A stretch of DNA of 64,000 nucleotides, taken from contig NZ_MOBX01000013.1 in NCBI RefSeq assembly GCF_003732425.1, forward strand, positions 1,304,026 through 1,368,025, in the 5' to 3' direction. Source of the stretch: Pseudomonas fluorescens (GTDB lineage: Bacteria; Pseudomonadota; Gammaproteobacteria; Pseudomonadales; Pseudomonadaceae). The notes beneath the pieces are model-generated. The model did not search any database and was not told the origin of the DNA. It saw only the letters and a list, made by a program, of their open reading frames with translations. Both the position numbers and the translations under genes were made by a program. Position 1 is the stretch's first letter; every line of letters starts with the position of its first letter. Positions 25,265 to 33,493 of the stretch are shown here, piece after piece.

Positions 25265-26431
25265 TTAGGCTGCTTCAAGCACTTCGGTCATCCATTGATC
25301 GGTGACCTCGAAAAGGAAATTCGGGTTTTCTGCCGGCGGCACGTCGGTGAAGCGAATGCGCCAATACACCTTGCCCTGGGCGATCTGGCTGGCCGTGTTC
25401 AGCTCGGTGTCCGGGAACACTTCAAAGTTGATGATCGCGCCCCGGGCTTTCAGGTCGGCCATAAATGCGTTGAGGCCGTTGGTCACGTCGCTGACGTAGG
25501 TCTTGGTGATCGAGCGATCGACCGCCCACTTGTGCCCGGCCTGTACCGCATCCATCAGGATGAACAGCGTGCGCACGCGGGTGACGAACGCCCATTTCGG
25601 ATCGCTCGACAGCGTGCGGTTACCCCACAAGCGATAACCGTCGTCACGGATGATCGTGGCGATATTGGCGTTATTGAGCAGGTTGGCCCGGCACGTCTCG
25701 TCGCCGTCCAGGTACTCGACCGCGCGGCCGGTGCCGGTGATGCCGGCGAACTCTTTGTTCGACGGCGAGGCCCAGAATCCGTACTCAGCATCCGTCCACG
25801 CAAACAGGCCCGCCGCCCAAGCCGAGCCGGGCGCGTCGATCGTCGCGCTGGTGACGGTGTCCCAGAACTGCACGCCCGGGTCGACCATGTACAGGTTGCG
25901 GCTGCCGAAGTTCTCGGCGTAGGCCATGGCGGCCTCATCGGTGGTGCCAGGGCCGTCGATGATGGCGATCGCGCGCAGCTTCTGCGCCACGCTGTCGATC
26001 GCCGTGGCCACCGCTTGAGTCCTGGTATGACCCGGCGCAATCAACAACCGAGGCTGTGCGTTGTACAGGCTTTTGCCGTCGATCAGCGCTTGCAGGCCGG
26101 TACGCTTGCCCGAGACCAGAACGCCGCCGATGATCGCCGAGGTTTGCAGTGCAGCGTCTTCAAGCTTGGGCACGCCGATGGCGACGATCACCGCCTTGGC
26201 TTTGACGTAGATCGCCTGACAGGCCTTGGTGATAGCCGAGTCAGCACCAAAGGCGGCGATCGCCTCGCGCTCGGTGGTGATCAACTTCAGTTCGCCGGCC
26301 TTGGCCGTACCGCCGCCGAGAAGGCCCGGGGTGAAGGTTTCGCAAAGACCGATGATCGAAGACGACGGCAGCGAAATGGTGCGCGCGCCCGTCTTGATTT
26401 CGGTGGTCGTAACGCCGTGAAAGAAACTCAT
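25265..26431 (-). CDS. Tail sheath protein, P2 FI-like, 388 aa
   Basis: Phage_sheath_1 family. The N-terminus MSFFHGVTTTEIKTGARTI, a central LFAWTDAEYGFWASPSNKEFAGITG motif and the C-terminal WRIRFTDVPPAENPNFLFEVTDQW are typical of P2 FI, the contractile sheath around the tube. ATG 26431 is preferred over the codon three residues upstream because CTGGAG precedes it. A terminator-like hairpin with U-run lies just upstream, another example of the late-operon junction element. Confidence 0.9.
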   Translation of the reverse strand: MSFFHGVTTTEIKTGARTISLPSSSIIGLCETFTPGLLGGGTAKAGELKLITTEREAIAAFGADSAITKACQAIYVKAKAVIVAIGVPKLEDAALQTSAIIGGVLVSGKRTGLQALIDGKSLYNAQPRLLIAPGHTRTQAVATAIDSVAQKLRAIAIIDGPGTTDEAAMAYAENFGSRNLYMVDPGVQFWDTVTSATIDAPGSAWAAGLFAWTDAEYGFWASPSNKEFAGITGTGRAVEYLDGDETCRANLLNNANIATIIRDDGYRLWGNRTLSSDPKWAFVTRVRTLFILMDAVQAGHKWAVDRSITKTYVSDVTNGLNAFMADLKARGAIINFEVFPDTELNTASQIAQGKVYWRIRFTDVPPAENPNFLFEVTDQWMTEVLEAA

Positions 26432-26452
26432 AAAGTCCAATCTCCAGAAACG

Positions 26453-26476
26453 AAAAAGCCCCGCATCCGCGAGGCT
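26453..26476 (-). terminator. Terminator-like hairpin before the sheath gene
   Basis: An imperfect GC-rich stem (GCCTCGCGGATGCGGGGC on the minus strand) with five U, followed by CGTTTCTGGAG and the sheath ATG. The same ACGAAAAA-type junction occurs before the capsid gene. Confidence 0.5.
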
Positions 26477-26512
26477 GTTGTGGGGTGTTCGTGTTACGCG
26501 TAACGGAAAAGA

Positions 26513-26538
26513 AAACGCCCCGTCAGTGCGGGGCGTTT
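26513..26538 (-). terminator. Rho-independent terminator after the tail fibre assembly gene
   Basis: AACGCCCCG/CGGGGCGTT forms a 9-bp perfect stem, with TTTTC following on the minus strand. It overlaps the stop codon of the tail fibre assembly gene, so it separates the fibre module from the sheath module. Confidence 0.75.
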
Positions 26539-27073
26539 ATTGCAGCTCGGCAGGATCTGGCGGCAGGGAATCCGGCCAGCCTTGCGACAGCAAGTCGTCG
26601 TGAAAGTCGCCCGCCTCGATCGCGCGCAACAGCGTCAGCTCACGGTCAAAACAGGCTTGGACGTGCGCCCGCACCGCCTTGGCGATGGCGATGATCTGCG
26701 CCGCGCCAATCTCGACAAAGCCGCCGACCGTTTTGAAGTTGCAGCGGTATTCAGGATCGAGGACGGCCGACAATCCGGTACTGGCAATCAGCGCCTGGCT
26801 GTCGCGGGTCGTTTCGATTTGCAGGCCGTCGACGACAATGCCAACGCCCTCACGCGCGAAGCGCTCAGACGCTACAGCAGCCTTGAGTTCATCCAGCGAG
26901 ACAACCGGAACACCCTCTGGCGCAAACTGCTTGCCGTCATAGAACCAGCCTTCCTCGACCTCACCAGGGCACTCGATCCAAATCATGTCCGGGTGAAACA
27001 TCGTTTTTATGTCGCTGTCGGTTTCAAACAGCTGAACGGCCTTCCCCATGTAAAGAAGGGCATACTTTTTCAT
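26537..27073 (-). CDS. Tail fibre assembly chaperone-like protein, DUF4376 domain, 178 aa
   Basis: The N-terminal ~60 residues include a WIECPGEVEEGWFYDGKQF module like those of fibre-tip or chaperone proteins. The C-terminal part (about residues 60-175) is a DUF4376 domain, common in genes directly downstream of phage tail fibres. Its ATG overlaps the fibre gene stop by one base. It is presumed to help fold or cap the adjacent fibre (family knowledge plus position). Confidence 0.75.
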   Translation of the reverse strand: MKKYALLYMGKAVQLFETDSDIKTMFHPDMIWIECPGEVEEGWFYDGKQFAPEGVPVVSLDELKAAVASERFAREGVGIVVDGLQIETTRDSQALIASTGLSAVLDPEYRCNFKTVGGFVEIGAAQIIAIAKAVRAHVQACFDRELTLLRAIEAGDFHDDLLSQGWPDSLPPDPAELQ

Positions 27074-28956
27074 CAGGCATATTCCTCGAAAATTGCCACG
27101 CCACCAGCTCCCGGCGCGCCGTTGCGAGCTGGTAAAGATGGGCCGACAGCCACGCCACCAGCCCCGCCCCCATATCCCACACCGGGAGAAATCGGCGCGC
27201 TAGAGCCGGCTCCATATCCACCCGAACCCAGTGGGCAGCTACCACCGTGACCCGCCAGCGTCGAATAATTCACGACAATGGCGGGCGCACCCGGGCCGCC
27301 TGCCATGCTGACAATATTTCCTCCAGAGGCAGGCGCTCCCGGATAACCGTTTGACATCAATCCAAAACCTGTCCCTGAGATCCCGGCGCCAAAGCCTGAC
27401 CCCAAACCACCCGGCGCAGACATCAAGGCCCCCACCGAAGTCGCCCCCCCTGCACCACCACTGGCTCCACTGGTTCCCGACCCGGTGCCCGCGATACCTC
27501 CCGCGCCAATAATCACCGACTGGCTCGCACCAATGTCTGCCGCCGTCAGCAGCGCTTCCGCATAGCTTCCAGCTCCACCGCCACCAGACGCAGAAGTCTG
27601 GGTAGAGGTGGTAGCCGACGCACCGCCAGATCCACCCCCGCCCCCCACAATACGAATCCGTACCTTCTTCATCCCCGGCGTCGGAATGTAGGTGCCGCCG
27701 GCCGTAAACTTCTGAATGTTCAGCAGGCGTCCGAATTCGTTGTTATCGACCCGCTGTTCTAGCGCCGCAATGTTGATAACGCCCTGATTGATCGGCGCGT
27801 TCCAGGCCTTGAGGCACCAGATGACCGCAAGATTTCGCCCGCGCGTCTCAACGCCACCACTGTTTACCGTGTTCATGGCGTTGACCATCTGCCATGCGTC
27901 GCCACTGTTGGCGCCAGCAGCCACAAACGCGCCGGTCGAAATTGTTTGTTGGTTGCCGTTCACTTTCGCGGAAAGTGTCCCGCCAGCAGGATCCATGGTT
28001 GCCGCAACGTCATCGAAATAACGATGGTTATGCGCCTTCAACATGTCCTCTTGAAGCGTACCGAGAACACGGCCCACATCGACACCGCGCCCATGATCCC
28101 AACCCCGCAGGAACTCACCGCGCGATTCCGGCAAGCGGAAATTACCGGCGCCCTCGTCACCCTTGTTGAACACCGTGCCGAGAAACATCGCAAGATCGGG
28201 ATAGAGCGCAGCGCTCTTGACACTGCCGTCCAGCTCCAGGAAGCCGGGCGCGACCTTGTCCACCGGAAACGCGACCATTGCGCCCACGGGCAACGCCGAG
28301 GCCTGGGCAATCATCGCCTCGATCTCGGCCTTGGTGTAGCTGTCCTTGATCCCCATTTTCGCCAGCGTGTCGGGGTTGTCGCCCGAGACCACAATCCCGC
28401 GATCGTTGACCTTGACCCGTGTGTATTCGCCGGGCGTCTTGTTCTTCGGCAGCACTTCCAGAATGGCCGCGTCGACGTAGACGCGCGAGGCCAGGACAAT
28501 CGCCGGATCGATCTTGAGTGTGATGTTGCCGGTGCTGGTGACAATGAAGTTCATGCGCACGATTTGCGTGCGGCCCGAGCCTTGCGACAGCAGCGGCTTG
28601 AAGCTCGGCGCGCAGTTGGCCACCGCCACCAGATCGCCGTCCGCATCGTACAGGCCGATTTCGCGGATCCACTTACCGCCCTCGTCGGCCGGGATAACCT
28701 GCTCGGCGATGATCACCGCCGGGTTGACCGGATCGATCTTCAGTTGGTTCAGCGGCCTGCGGCGCCACTCGTTGATCAGTTTGGTTTGACCGGCCGACGG
28801 CACAGGATTGGGCGGGATTTCCAAGCCGGTCGGGTTGGCATCGCCAACGCCCATTTGGGTGATCAGCCAGGGAATGCCGAGCGCGTCGGCGTTCGCCTGC
28901 TTGGCCATCCCCACATTCGTGAGGATCGCGAAAAACTGCGAATTCGCATCAATCAT
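27073..28956 (-). CDS. Tail fibre protein: P2 gpH-like N-terminus, collar domain and glycine-rich tip, 627 aa
   Basis: Residues 1-170 are the DUF3751/P2 gpH-type baseplate attachment domain (MIDANSQFFAILTNVGMAKQ ... IREIGLYDADGDLVAVANC). Around 220-300 is a phage tail collar domain (VAFPVDKVAPGFLELDGS ... GNFRLPESRGEFLRGWDHGRG). The last ~200 residues are glycine-rich with repeated GGGG, GAGG and GSGG runs, like tips that fold as polyglycine II helices in distal adhesins such as S16 gp38. The tip determines host specificity and is likely the variable part. Confidence 0.85.
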   Translation of the reverse strand: MIDANSQFFAILTNVGMAKQANADALGIPWLITQMGVGDANPTGLEIPPNPVPSAGQTKLINEWRRRPLNQLKIDPVNPAVIIAEQVIPADEGGKWIREIGLYDADGDLVAVANCAPSFKPLLSQGSGRTQIVRMNFIVTSTGNITLKIDPAIVLASRVYVDAAILEVLPKNKTPGEYTRVKVNDRGIVVSGDNPDTLAKMGIKDSYTKAEIEAMIAQASALPVGAMVAFPVDKVAPGFLELDGSVKSAALYPDLAMFLGTVFNKGDEGAGNFRLPESRGEFLRGWDHGRGVDVGRVLGTLQEDMLKAHNHRYFDDVAATMDPAGGTLSAKVNGNQQTISTGAFVAAGANSGDAWQMVNAMNTVNSGGVETRGRNLAVIWCLKAWNAPINQGVINIAALEQRVDNNEFGRLLNIQKFTAGGTYIPTPGMKKVRIRIVGGGGGSGGASATTSTQTSASGGGGAGSYAEALLTAADIGASQSVIIGAGGIAGTGSGTSGASGGAGGATSVGALMSAPGGLGSGFGAGISGTGFGLMSNGYPGAPASGGNIVSMAGGPGAPAIVVNYSTLAGHGGSCPLGSGGYGAGSSAPISPGVGYGGGAGGVAVGPSLPARNGAPGAGGVAIFEEYA

Positions 28957-29557
28957 AATAAACGTCCAGGGTGTCTATGGTGTGTTCGCGACCGACCACG
29001 CCGAAGCTGCCGGTGACCTCGATGTCACGCATGACGGGTGGGTAAACGTCGATTTCGTCGCCCTCAAAGAGGGACACGGCAATATTCAAATCGCCTTGTG
29101 TTTCGAGGCTGATCGCCAGCCCGGTCAGGTGCCGCGTGACGGGTTTGGCGTCGTCAATCAGGCGCTCAAGCTCCTGATACATTTCCTCGGTGATACCTGT
29201 ATCCAGCACGCCGACCTTCAAGGCGAAGGTGCCCGGCACGCCCTCGGGCACGGTCTGGAACCATTCGACAATCTCGATCAGATAGCCCAGCGGTTCGACC
29301 ACCCGGCGCAGCGCGCCGATCGTGCCCTTGTGCTTGTGGATGTAATACGAGGCCTTAATGGCCGCGCGCTTGGTCGCCTCGGGCCATCGGTAGTCCCAGC
29401 GATCGACCGACCACGCCCACGCCAGATGCGGCAGCAGATGCGCCGGACAGGTATCGGCGTTGTACAGGTCACGCAGCGGGACAATCGTCTTCTCGAAAAA
29501 ACCGGCCTCCATGGCCCGTTCCAGTTGCGTGCTGTTGATCGGCAGAAAACTCTTCAT
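28949..29557 (-). CDS. Baseplate/tail protein gpI, 202 aa
   Basis: Tail_P2_I family: the N-terminal LPINSTQLERAMEAGF, then LPHLAWAWSVDRWDYRWPEATKRA, then GTIGALRRVVEPLGYL are the conserved blocks. In P2, gpI lies in the baseplate wedge and is required for tail assembly. The gene overlaps the fibre start by eight bases and follows gpJ by one base, an unbroken operon. Confidence 0.9.
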   Translation of the reverse strand: MKSFLPINSTQLERAMEAGFFEKTIVPLRDLYNADTCPAHLLPHLAWAWSVDRWDYRWPEATKRAAIKASYYIHKHKGTIGALRRVVEPLGYLIEIVEWFQTVPEGVPGTFALKVGVLDTGITEEMYQELERLIDDAKPVTRHLTGLAISLETQGDLNIAVSLFEGDEIDVYPPVMRDIEVTGSFGVVGREHTIDTLDVYYD

Positions 29558-29558
29558 G

Positions 29559-30446
29559 TCAGCCCGCCATCGTCACGGTGTAGCCCAAGCAGTACGCCGC
29601 CTGCTCTTTCGTCGGGGCCAGATCGACCCAGTCGGGCAACTCCACCCGGGAAACGCCGGCAACGTGCAATTGCGCGTCGATCGCGGAACGCGCGACTTCC
29701 ACACCCAGGCGCTTGCGGGGATTGATCCATGCCGCTAGCCGGGCCTTGGCTTCCGCCAAACTGGCATCCATTTCGGGGCCGGCGCCGGTCATGTGCAGAA
29801 TCGCGTCAATGCGGTAATCAATGATTTCCGCACTCTTGACAGTGACCCGATCACCAACCGGGCGCACGTCATCGTCGTTCAGCTCGACCCGCACCGTGGC
29901 CAGCAACTCAGGACTGGCCACGCCGCGCCCGTCACCCTCAGAACTCAGCACCGTTACCGTAACGTAACAAGGCGCCGGGCTTTCGGCCGACGCATCCGCC
30001 ACCAGCCCCGAGGCATTGCGTGCGTGCAGGATGTAGCTGTTACGCGGGCCGGCCGTGGTCAGGCCTTCATAGGCCAACTGGATGCGCTCGCGAAACGGGT
30101 CGTCTTCTTCCTTGACCTCAGGCACCGGCGGCACCGCTTGCAGATCCGCCGCCTGAATAACCAGGCGTTTCAAATTGACGTTGGCCCCGAGGTGATCGAG
30201 GTCGCCGCGAATGGCGTACGCCAGCAGCAACCCTTTGCCGGCGTCGTTGACCCGGGCGCGGTTGCCAATCTTGATATAGGCGCCTGTCTCCAGCACCTTG
30301 ACCACCGGATCACTCTCCAGCACCGCCGTCCAGTTGTCGCCCATGTATCCGCGAAAGACGCCTAGCGTGTCTTGATAGGTGTCCTCGAAGTCGAGCGGCT
30401 CCAGCACGGTCGGCGCCGGCAACGCCGACAGATCCACGATATTCAT
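29559..30446 (-). CDS. Baseplate assembly protein gpJ, 295 aa
   Basis: Baseplate_J family. The N-terminal VDLSALPAPTVLEPLDFEDTYQ, the central PFRERIQLAYEGLTTAGPRNSYILHARNA and the SPAPCYVTVTVLSSEGDG segment are typical. The protein connects wedge subunits at the outer baseplate. It overlaps gpW by four bases. Confidence 0.9.
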   Translation of the reverse strand: MNIVDLSALPAPTVLEPLDFEDTYQDTLGVFRGYMGDNWTAVLESDPVVKVLETGAYIKIGNRARVNDAGKGLLLAYAIRGDLDHLGANVNLKRLVIQAADLQAVPPVPEVKEEDDPFRERIQLAYEGLTTAGPRNSYILHARNASGLVADASAESPAPCYVTVTVLSSEGDGRGVASPELLATVRVELNDDDVRPVGDRVTVKSAEIIDYRIDAILHMTGAGPEMDASLAEAKARLAAWINPRKRLGVEVARSAIDAQLHVAGVSRVELPDWVDLAPTKEQAAYCLGYTVTMAG

Positions 30447-30769
30447 ACGGTCACCTCTAACGTGACGCTATCGCCCAGGTACTGCCCGGCGATTTCCAGA
30501 TTGATTTGCCCGCCGATCACCGAAACGACGCTGACCCGATCCAGCTTCAAACGCGGCTCCCAGCGGCCCAGCGCGCGCGCGACTTCCGCCTGCACGGAGC
30601 TGATCCAGCCCTTGTTAACGGGCAAGTCGATAAACCGCCGTATCTTGCTGCCGTATTCCGGCCGGTGCCGCCGGCTACCCAGCGGCGTGCCCAGAATGTC
30701 GGGGATCGACTGGCGCAAGTGAGCGATGCCGGAAATGGGTTTGCCGGTGTGGCGATCCATTCCGATCAT
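30443..30769 (-). CDS. Baseplate wedge protein gpW/gp25-like, 108 aa
   Basis: GPW_gp25 family with lysozyme-like wedge fold: DRHTGKPISGIAHLRQSIPDILGTPLGSRRHRPEYGSKIRRFIDLP is the signature region. ATG 30769 or 30760 are both possible. It sits directly before gpJ as in P2. Confidence 0.9.
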   Translation of the reverse strand: MIGMDRHTGKPISGIAHLRQSIPDILGTPLGSRRHRPEYGSKIRRFIDLPVNKGWISSVQAEVARALGRWEPRLKLDRVSVVSVIGGQINLEIAGQYLGDSVTLEVTV

Positions 30770-30774
30770 CTATG

Positions 30775-31026
30775 TCACTCCAGCGGTTCAAGTTCGGGAT
30801 GCGCCTTCAGGAAGCTGACAGCCTGCTCATCGGACGCCGACACCTCGACCTCGTGCTTGGCCACCGCCAGCGTGCGATCCGTTCCAGGGATGCACAGCGT
30901 GCGCGAGGTATAGACTTTGTCGCGAAACTTCAGCAGCAGATCTGGCGCGCGCAGTGGGGCGGTAACAGGCTGGCGAATCGTCGACGGTAGTTGCTCCTCG
31001 ACAGACTGGTCATTGATCTTGGCCAT
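30775..31026 (-). CDS. Small hypothetical phage protein in the baseplate cluster, 83 aa
   Basis: The protein is hydrophilic (MAKINDQSVEEQLPSTIRQP then KVYTSRTLCIPGTDRTLAVAKHEVEVSASDEQAVSFLKAHP), with no transmembrane segment. It lies between gpV and gpW, where P2 has no gene; it may be a phage-group-specific baseplate or spike accessory. A terminator-like hairpin and CTGGAG precede ATG 31026. Confidence 0.6.
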   Translation of the reverse strand: MAKINDQSVEEQLPSTIRQPVTAPLRAPDLLLKFRDKVYTSRTLCIPGTDRTLAVAKHEVEVSASDEQAVSFLKAHPELEPLE

Positions 31027-31043
31027 GGGTTTTCTCCAGGTAT

Positions 31044-31066
31044 AAAAAAGCCCGCACGCGGCGGGT
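31044..31066 (-). terminator. Terminator-like hairpin in the baseplate cluster
   Basis: CCCGC-5-GCGGG stem with six U on the minus strand, then TATACCTGGAG and the ATG at 31026. Nearly the same hairpin sequence precedes the capsid gene. Confidence 0.65.
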
Positions 31067-31126
31067 CAATGAGAGAGGGTTTACTTGATTTCTAATTAAG
31101 CCCCAGCAACGCACTTCTTTAAACGC

Positions 31127-31387
31127 CTAGGAGGACAACCCTACGCGCACCAGAATTTGCTGAGAAAGAATTTGGATCAGTGCTTTTAAACGGCGAACGT
31201 CAGATGAGGTCAACCAATTGGATGTGGATATTTTCGTGATAAAGGCTCCATCAACCAAAATCGAGCGAGCCATTTTCTTGGAGCAATTGCCCTTTTTGGT
31301 AAAGGGGTTAGTGCCAATGAGCAATACCTTGTCCGGACAAAGATTCCAAGACAGCTCAAAGTCGGCAGATGACATCTTTCTGGTCAT
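31127..31387 (-). CDS. Low-GC moron-like gene inside the tail cluster, 86 aa
   Basis: ATG 31387 is preceded by AGAGGTGG. The small basic protein (MTRKMSSADFELSWNLCPDK ... VGLSS) has no recognisable domain and its codon use is clearly AT-richer than the surrounding tail genes. It interrupts the gpV-gpW order of P2-like tails. These traits fit a moron, an independently acquired cargo gene; expression in the lysogen is not shown. Confidence 0.5.
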   Translation of the reverse strand: MTRKMSSADFELSWNLCPDKVLLIGTNPFTKKGNCSKKMARSILVDGAFITKISTSNWLTSSDVRRLKALIQILSQQILVRVGLSS

Positions 31388-31443
31388 ATAACAGCCCACC
31401 TCTACTTGATTTTCTGATCCCTAAAAGCGCACGGCCGTAGAGA

Positions 31444-32007
31444 TCAGTGCTTGTGATTAGGAGTGTTACCCGTGGTGTCGAGGATCGCCGCATCACTCGT
31501 AATGTTTCGCGTGACGTGTAACGAGCCGTCGATCATCACCGCTGCTTTCAGGTTGATGTTCCCAGTGGTCACGTTTACGGCGCTCTCAGTTACAACTGCT
31601 TCCGTGCTGGCCACTTTTATAGTGACCGTGCCACTTGGTAGGGTGATGGTGTAAGACTTGGCCTGCCAGTCGTAGACCAACGACCCGCCGTCATCAAAAC
31701 GCCAGACCTCGACGTGATCGCGGTTGTCCGGTTGGCTGCCGGCATTGCCGTACAGGCCGGGAATAAAAGTACCTTGCGAGACGTCACCGCTGGCACTGAT
31801 CAGGCTGCCCTGCTCGCCCATGCTCGGCGCGCGCCAGTGGCGGGCCTTACCAGCAGCGATGCTGTGCCAGCGCACCCAGGCGCTTGTCCATTCACCATCC
31901 GATACCCGACACACCGGCGGCGACGCCGCGAGGTCCACCGCCACCACATAACAAGCTTTGACCACCCCCGCCAGCATGCGGTCATGTTGGGCCGTTGCGT
32001 AACTCAC
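31444..32007 (-). CDS. Baseplate spike protein gpV-like, 187 aa
   Basis: An N-terminal OB-fold segment (PPVCRVSDGEWTSAWVRWHSIAAGKARHWRAPSMGEQGSLIS) is followed by a beta-helix region with repeating hydrophobic positions (ITLPSGTVTIKV, AVVTESAVNVTTGNINL, ITSDAAILD) and a C-terminal TPNHKH. The terminal His-x-His is the iron-binding tip of P2/phi92-type membrane-piercing spikes. It starts four bases inside the preceding gene. Confidence 0.9.
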   Translation of the reverse strand: MSYATAQHDRMLAGVVKACYVVAVDLAASPPVCRVSDGEWTSAWVRWHSIAAGKARHWRAPSMGEQGSLISASGDVSQGTFIPGLYGNAGSQPDNRDHVEVWRFDDGGSLVYDWQAKSYTITLPSGTVTIKVASTEAVVTESAVNVTTGNINLKAAVMIDGSLHVTRNITSDAAILDTTGNTPNHKH

Positions 32008-32516
32008 GGTTCTTGCTCCGCATCGACAACCACCTCAACGGCGTAGTCTTCCAACAGGAGTTCACCCGGATGATCATCTGGCCATGGCCATTGTTCGGTG
32101 CCGAGGCAAATCTGTTGGTTCCACTCCACCAGCCAGACCGTATAACCATCGAGCTGCGGCTGGGTCCAGTCCTGCAGTGCTTGGACAAACTCGGCGGGTT
32201 CGACAGCCAACCCCCACGTCTGCGCACGCAGTAGCACGGCCAATTGAGTCACCAATTGCACGGCCTGTTGGTGATGGTTCGGCTTGATCGGGTCGACGAT
32301 GACGCGCGCCTCGAACTTGCAGACCAGCGAGGTTTCGCCGGTACCGATATCGGTACCCGGCTCGATCTCGGCCAGTTCCAGAAATACCGCCGGCAGCACC
32401 ACGCGATCCGCGATGTTCGGCCAGGCAGTGACAGCCTGCACGCCCGGCAAGTGGGTACGCAGATGCTGTTCTACCGCCCGATAAAGCTGGTCCAGGCTGA
32501 ACGGTTCGTCAGACAT
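32004..32516 (-). CDS. Phage tail completion/terminator-like protein, 170 aa
   Basis: A soluble mixed alpha/beta protein beginning MSDEPFSLDQLYRAVEQHLR, with DRVVLPAVFLELAEIEPGTD and an acidic C-terminus. Position between the gpZ-like protein and the spike gene, and its general pattern, fit a neck or tail-completion role (the slot of P2 gpR or lambda gpU). ATG 32516 overlaps the upstream stop by eight bases; an apparent longer frame upstream is out of the phage pattern. The family is inferred mainly from synteny. Confidence 0.6.
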   Translation of the reverse strand: MSDEPFSLDQLYRAVEQHLRTHLPGVQAVTAWPNIADRVVLPAVFLELAEIEPGTDIGTGETSLVCKFEARVIVDPIKPNHHQQAVQLVTQLAVLLRAQTWGLAVEPAEFVQALQDWTQPQLDGYTVWLVEWNQQICLGTEQWPWPDDHPGELLLEDYAVEVVVDAEQEP

Positions 32517-33174
32517 TGCCGATCCTCTTGAGGTACTTCTGCAGCTCAAAGTTGAGTTCTTGTTTGAGAATCGCCAACAGGATCTCATCGGCCTTTTTGA
32601 CCCAGCTGTCGAAATGGGGCCGGGCTTGCTCCAGCGACACCTTGGCCTTGGCCAGCGGGAAACGACTGCCGTGTTCGGCGACCCAGCCAGAACTCGCCCC
32701 GCGACCGGGGGAGACCGTGCTGTCGGGGTAGTCGTCCCCGTTGAAATGCTTGCTGGCTGTGCGGATCCAGATGTCGGGTTTGTTGCCGTAGACCTTCTTG
32801 AGGAAAGCCCCTTGGTAACGCCGACCCGCCACCGACACACCACTACCGGTTTGCCGCGCCCGGCCGATCCGGCTGGACTCGATGGCGTTCAAACCGAACC
32901 ACAGTTTGCCGCTCGCGGCACCGCCGGAAACCGGATAGCTGCGCAAGCGCTGACGCACCGCTGCTACGGCAATGCGTTCTGACCGGCTAACAGCCCGGGC
33001 AATGTGCGTGCGCAATCTTCCCAACGTCTTATTGATCGCACGCCGGTGCGCCGCTGCCGCTGCCTTGGGGACCAACGCCGCGAAGTCCTGAAACGCCTGA
33101 AAGTCTGGGGCCGAAGACTGGATGGAAATCATCCCGCCGGCGGCCGAGGGTTTGAAATAGCTGCCGACGCTCAT
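32509..33174 (-). CDS. Minor tail protein Z-like, 221 aa
   Basis: Prophage minor tail protein Z (lambda gpZ) pattern: FAALVPKAAAAAHRRAINKTLGRLRTHIARAVS near residue 35, then basic segments and a C-terminal FDSWVKKADEILLAILKQELNF helix. In lambda gpZ acts at the head-tail interface. It lies in the expected place after the FII-like protein. Confidence 0.75.
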   Translation of the reverse strand: MSVGSYFKPSAAGGMISIQSSAPDFQAFQDFAALVPKAAAAAHRRAINKTLGRLRTHIARAVSRSERIAVAAVRQRLRSYPVSGGAASGKLWFGLNAIESSRIGRARQTGSGVSVAGRRYQGAFLKKVYGNKPDIWIRTASKHFNGDDYPDSTVSPGRGASSGWVAEHGSRFPLAKAKVSLEQARPHFDSWVKKADEILLAILKQELNFELQKYLKRIGNV

Positions 33175-33491
33175 GGACGCAACCTCAGAATCAGGGCGAC
33201 CAGACCGTCACCGCTCGGCTCGAGCTGGATCAGGTCGTAGTCGCCGCCGCCATCCAAGGCCGGCAACTCGACGCTGACCAGCATGCCCTGTTCCAGACCT
33301 TGCGAATCACTGACGCGGATCTCGAAGCGAGGCTCGCGCAGCCCGGTGTTGAGCTTGCCGAACTTGGGTTGCAGCCAGGGCGCGGCAAACATGCCGAACA
33401 CTCGCTCTTCGCGACCCTCGATCCGTGCGGTATCACCCAGCGTCTCGAACACCACCGCGTCCACCTCGGCGACCAGATCGCGAAAGCCCAT
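33171..33491 (-). CDS. Head-tail joining protein, lambda gpFII-like, 106 aa
   Basis: Starts MGFRDLVAEVDAVVFETLGD and contains a conserved LDGGGDYDLIQLEPSGDGLVALILRLRP ending with beta-strand pattern. It follows directly after the capsid gene, the position and size of lambda gpFII, which attaches tails to filled heads. ATG 33491 is used because upstream residues overlap the capsid gene stop and do not look related. Confidence 0.7.
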   Translation of the reverse strand: MGFRDLVAEVDAVVFETLGDTARIEGREERVFGMFAAPWLQPKFGKLNTGLREPRFEIRVSDSQGLEQGMLVSVELPALDGGGDYDLIQLEPSGDGLVALILRLRP

Positions 33492-33493
33492 GG

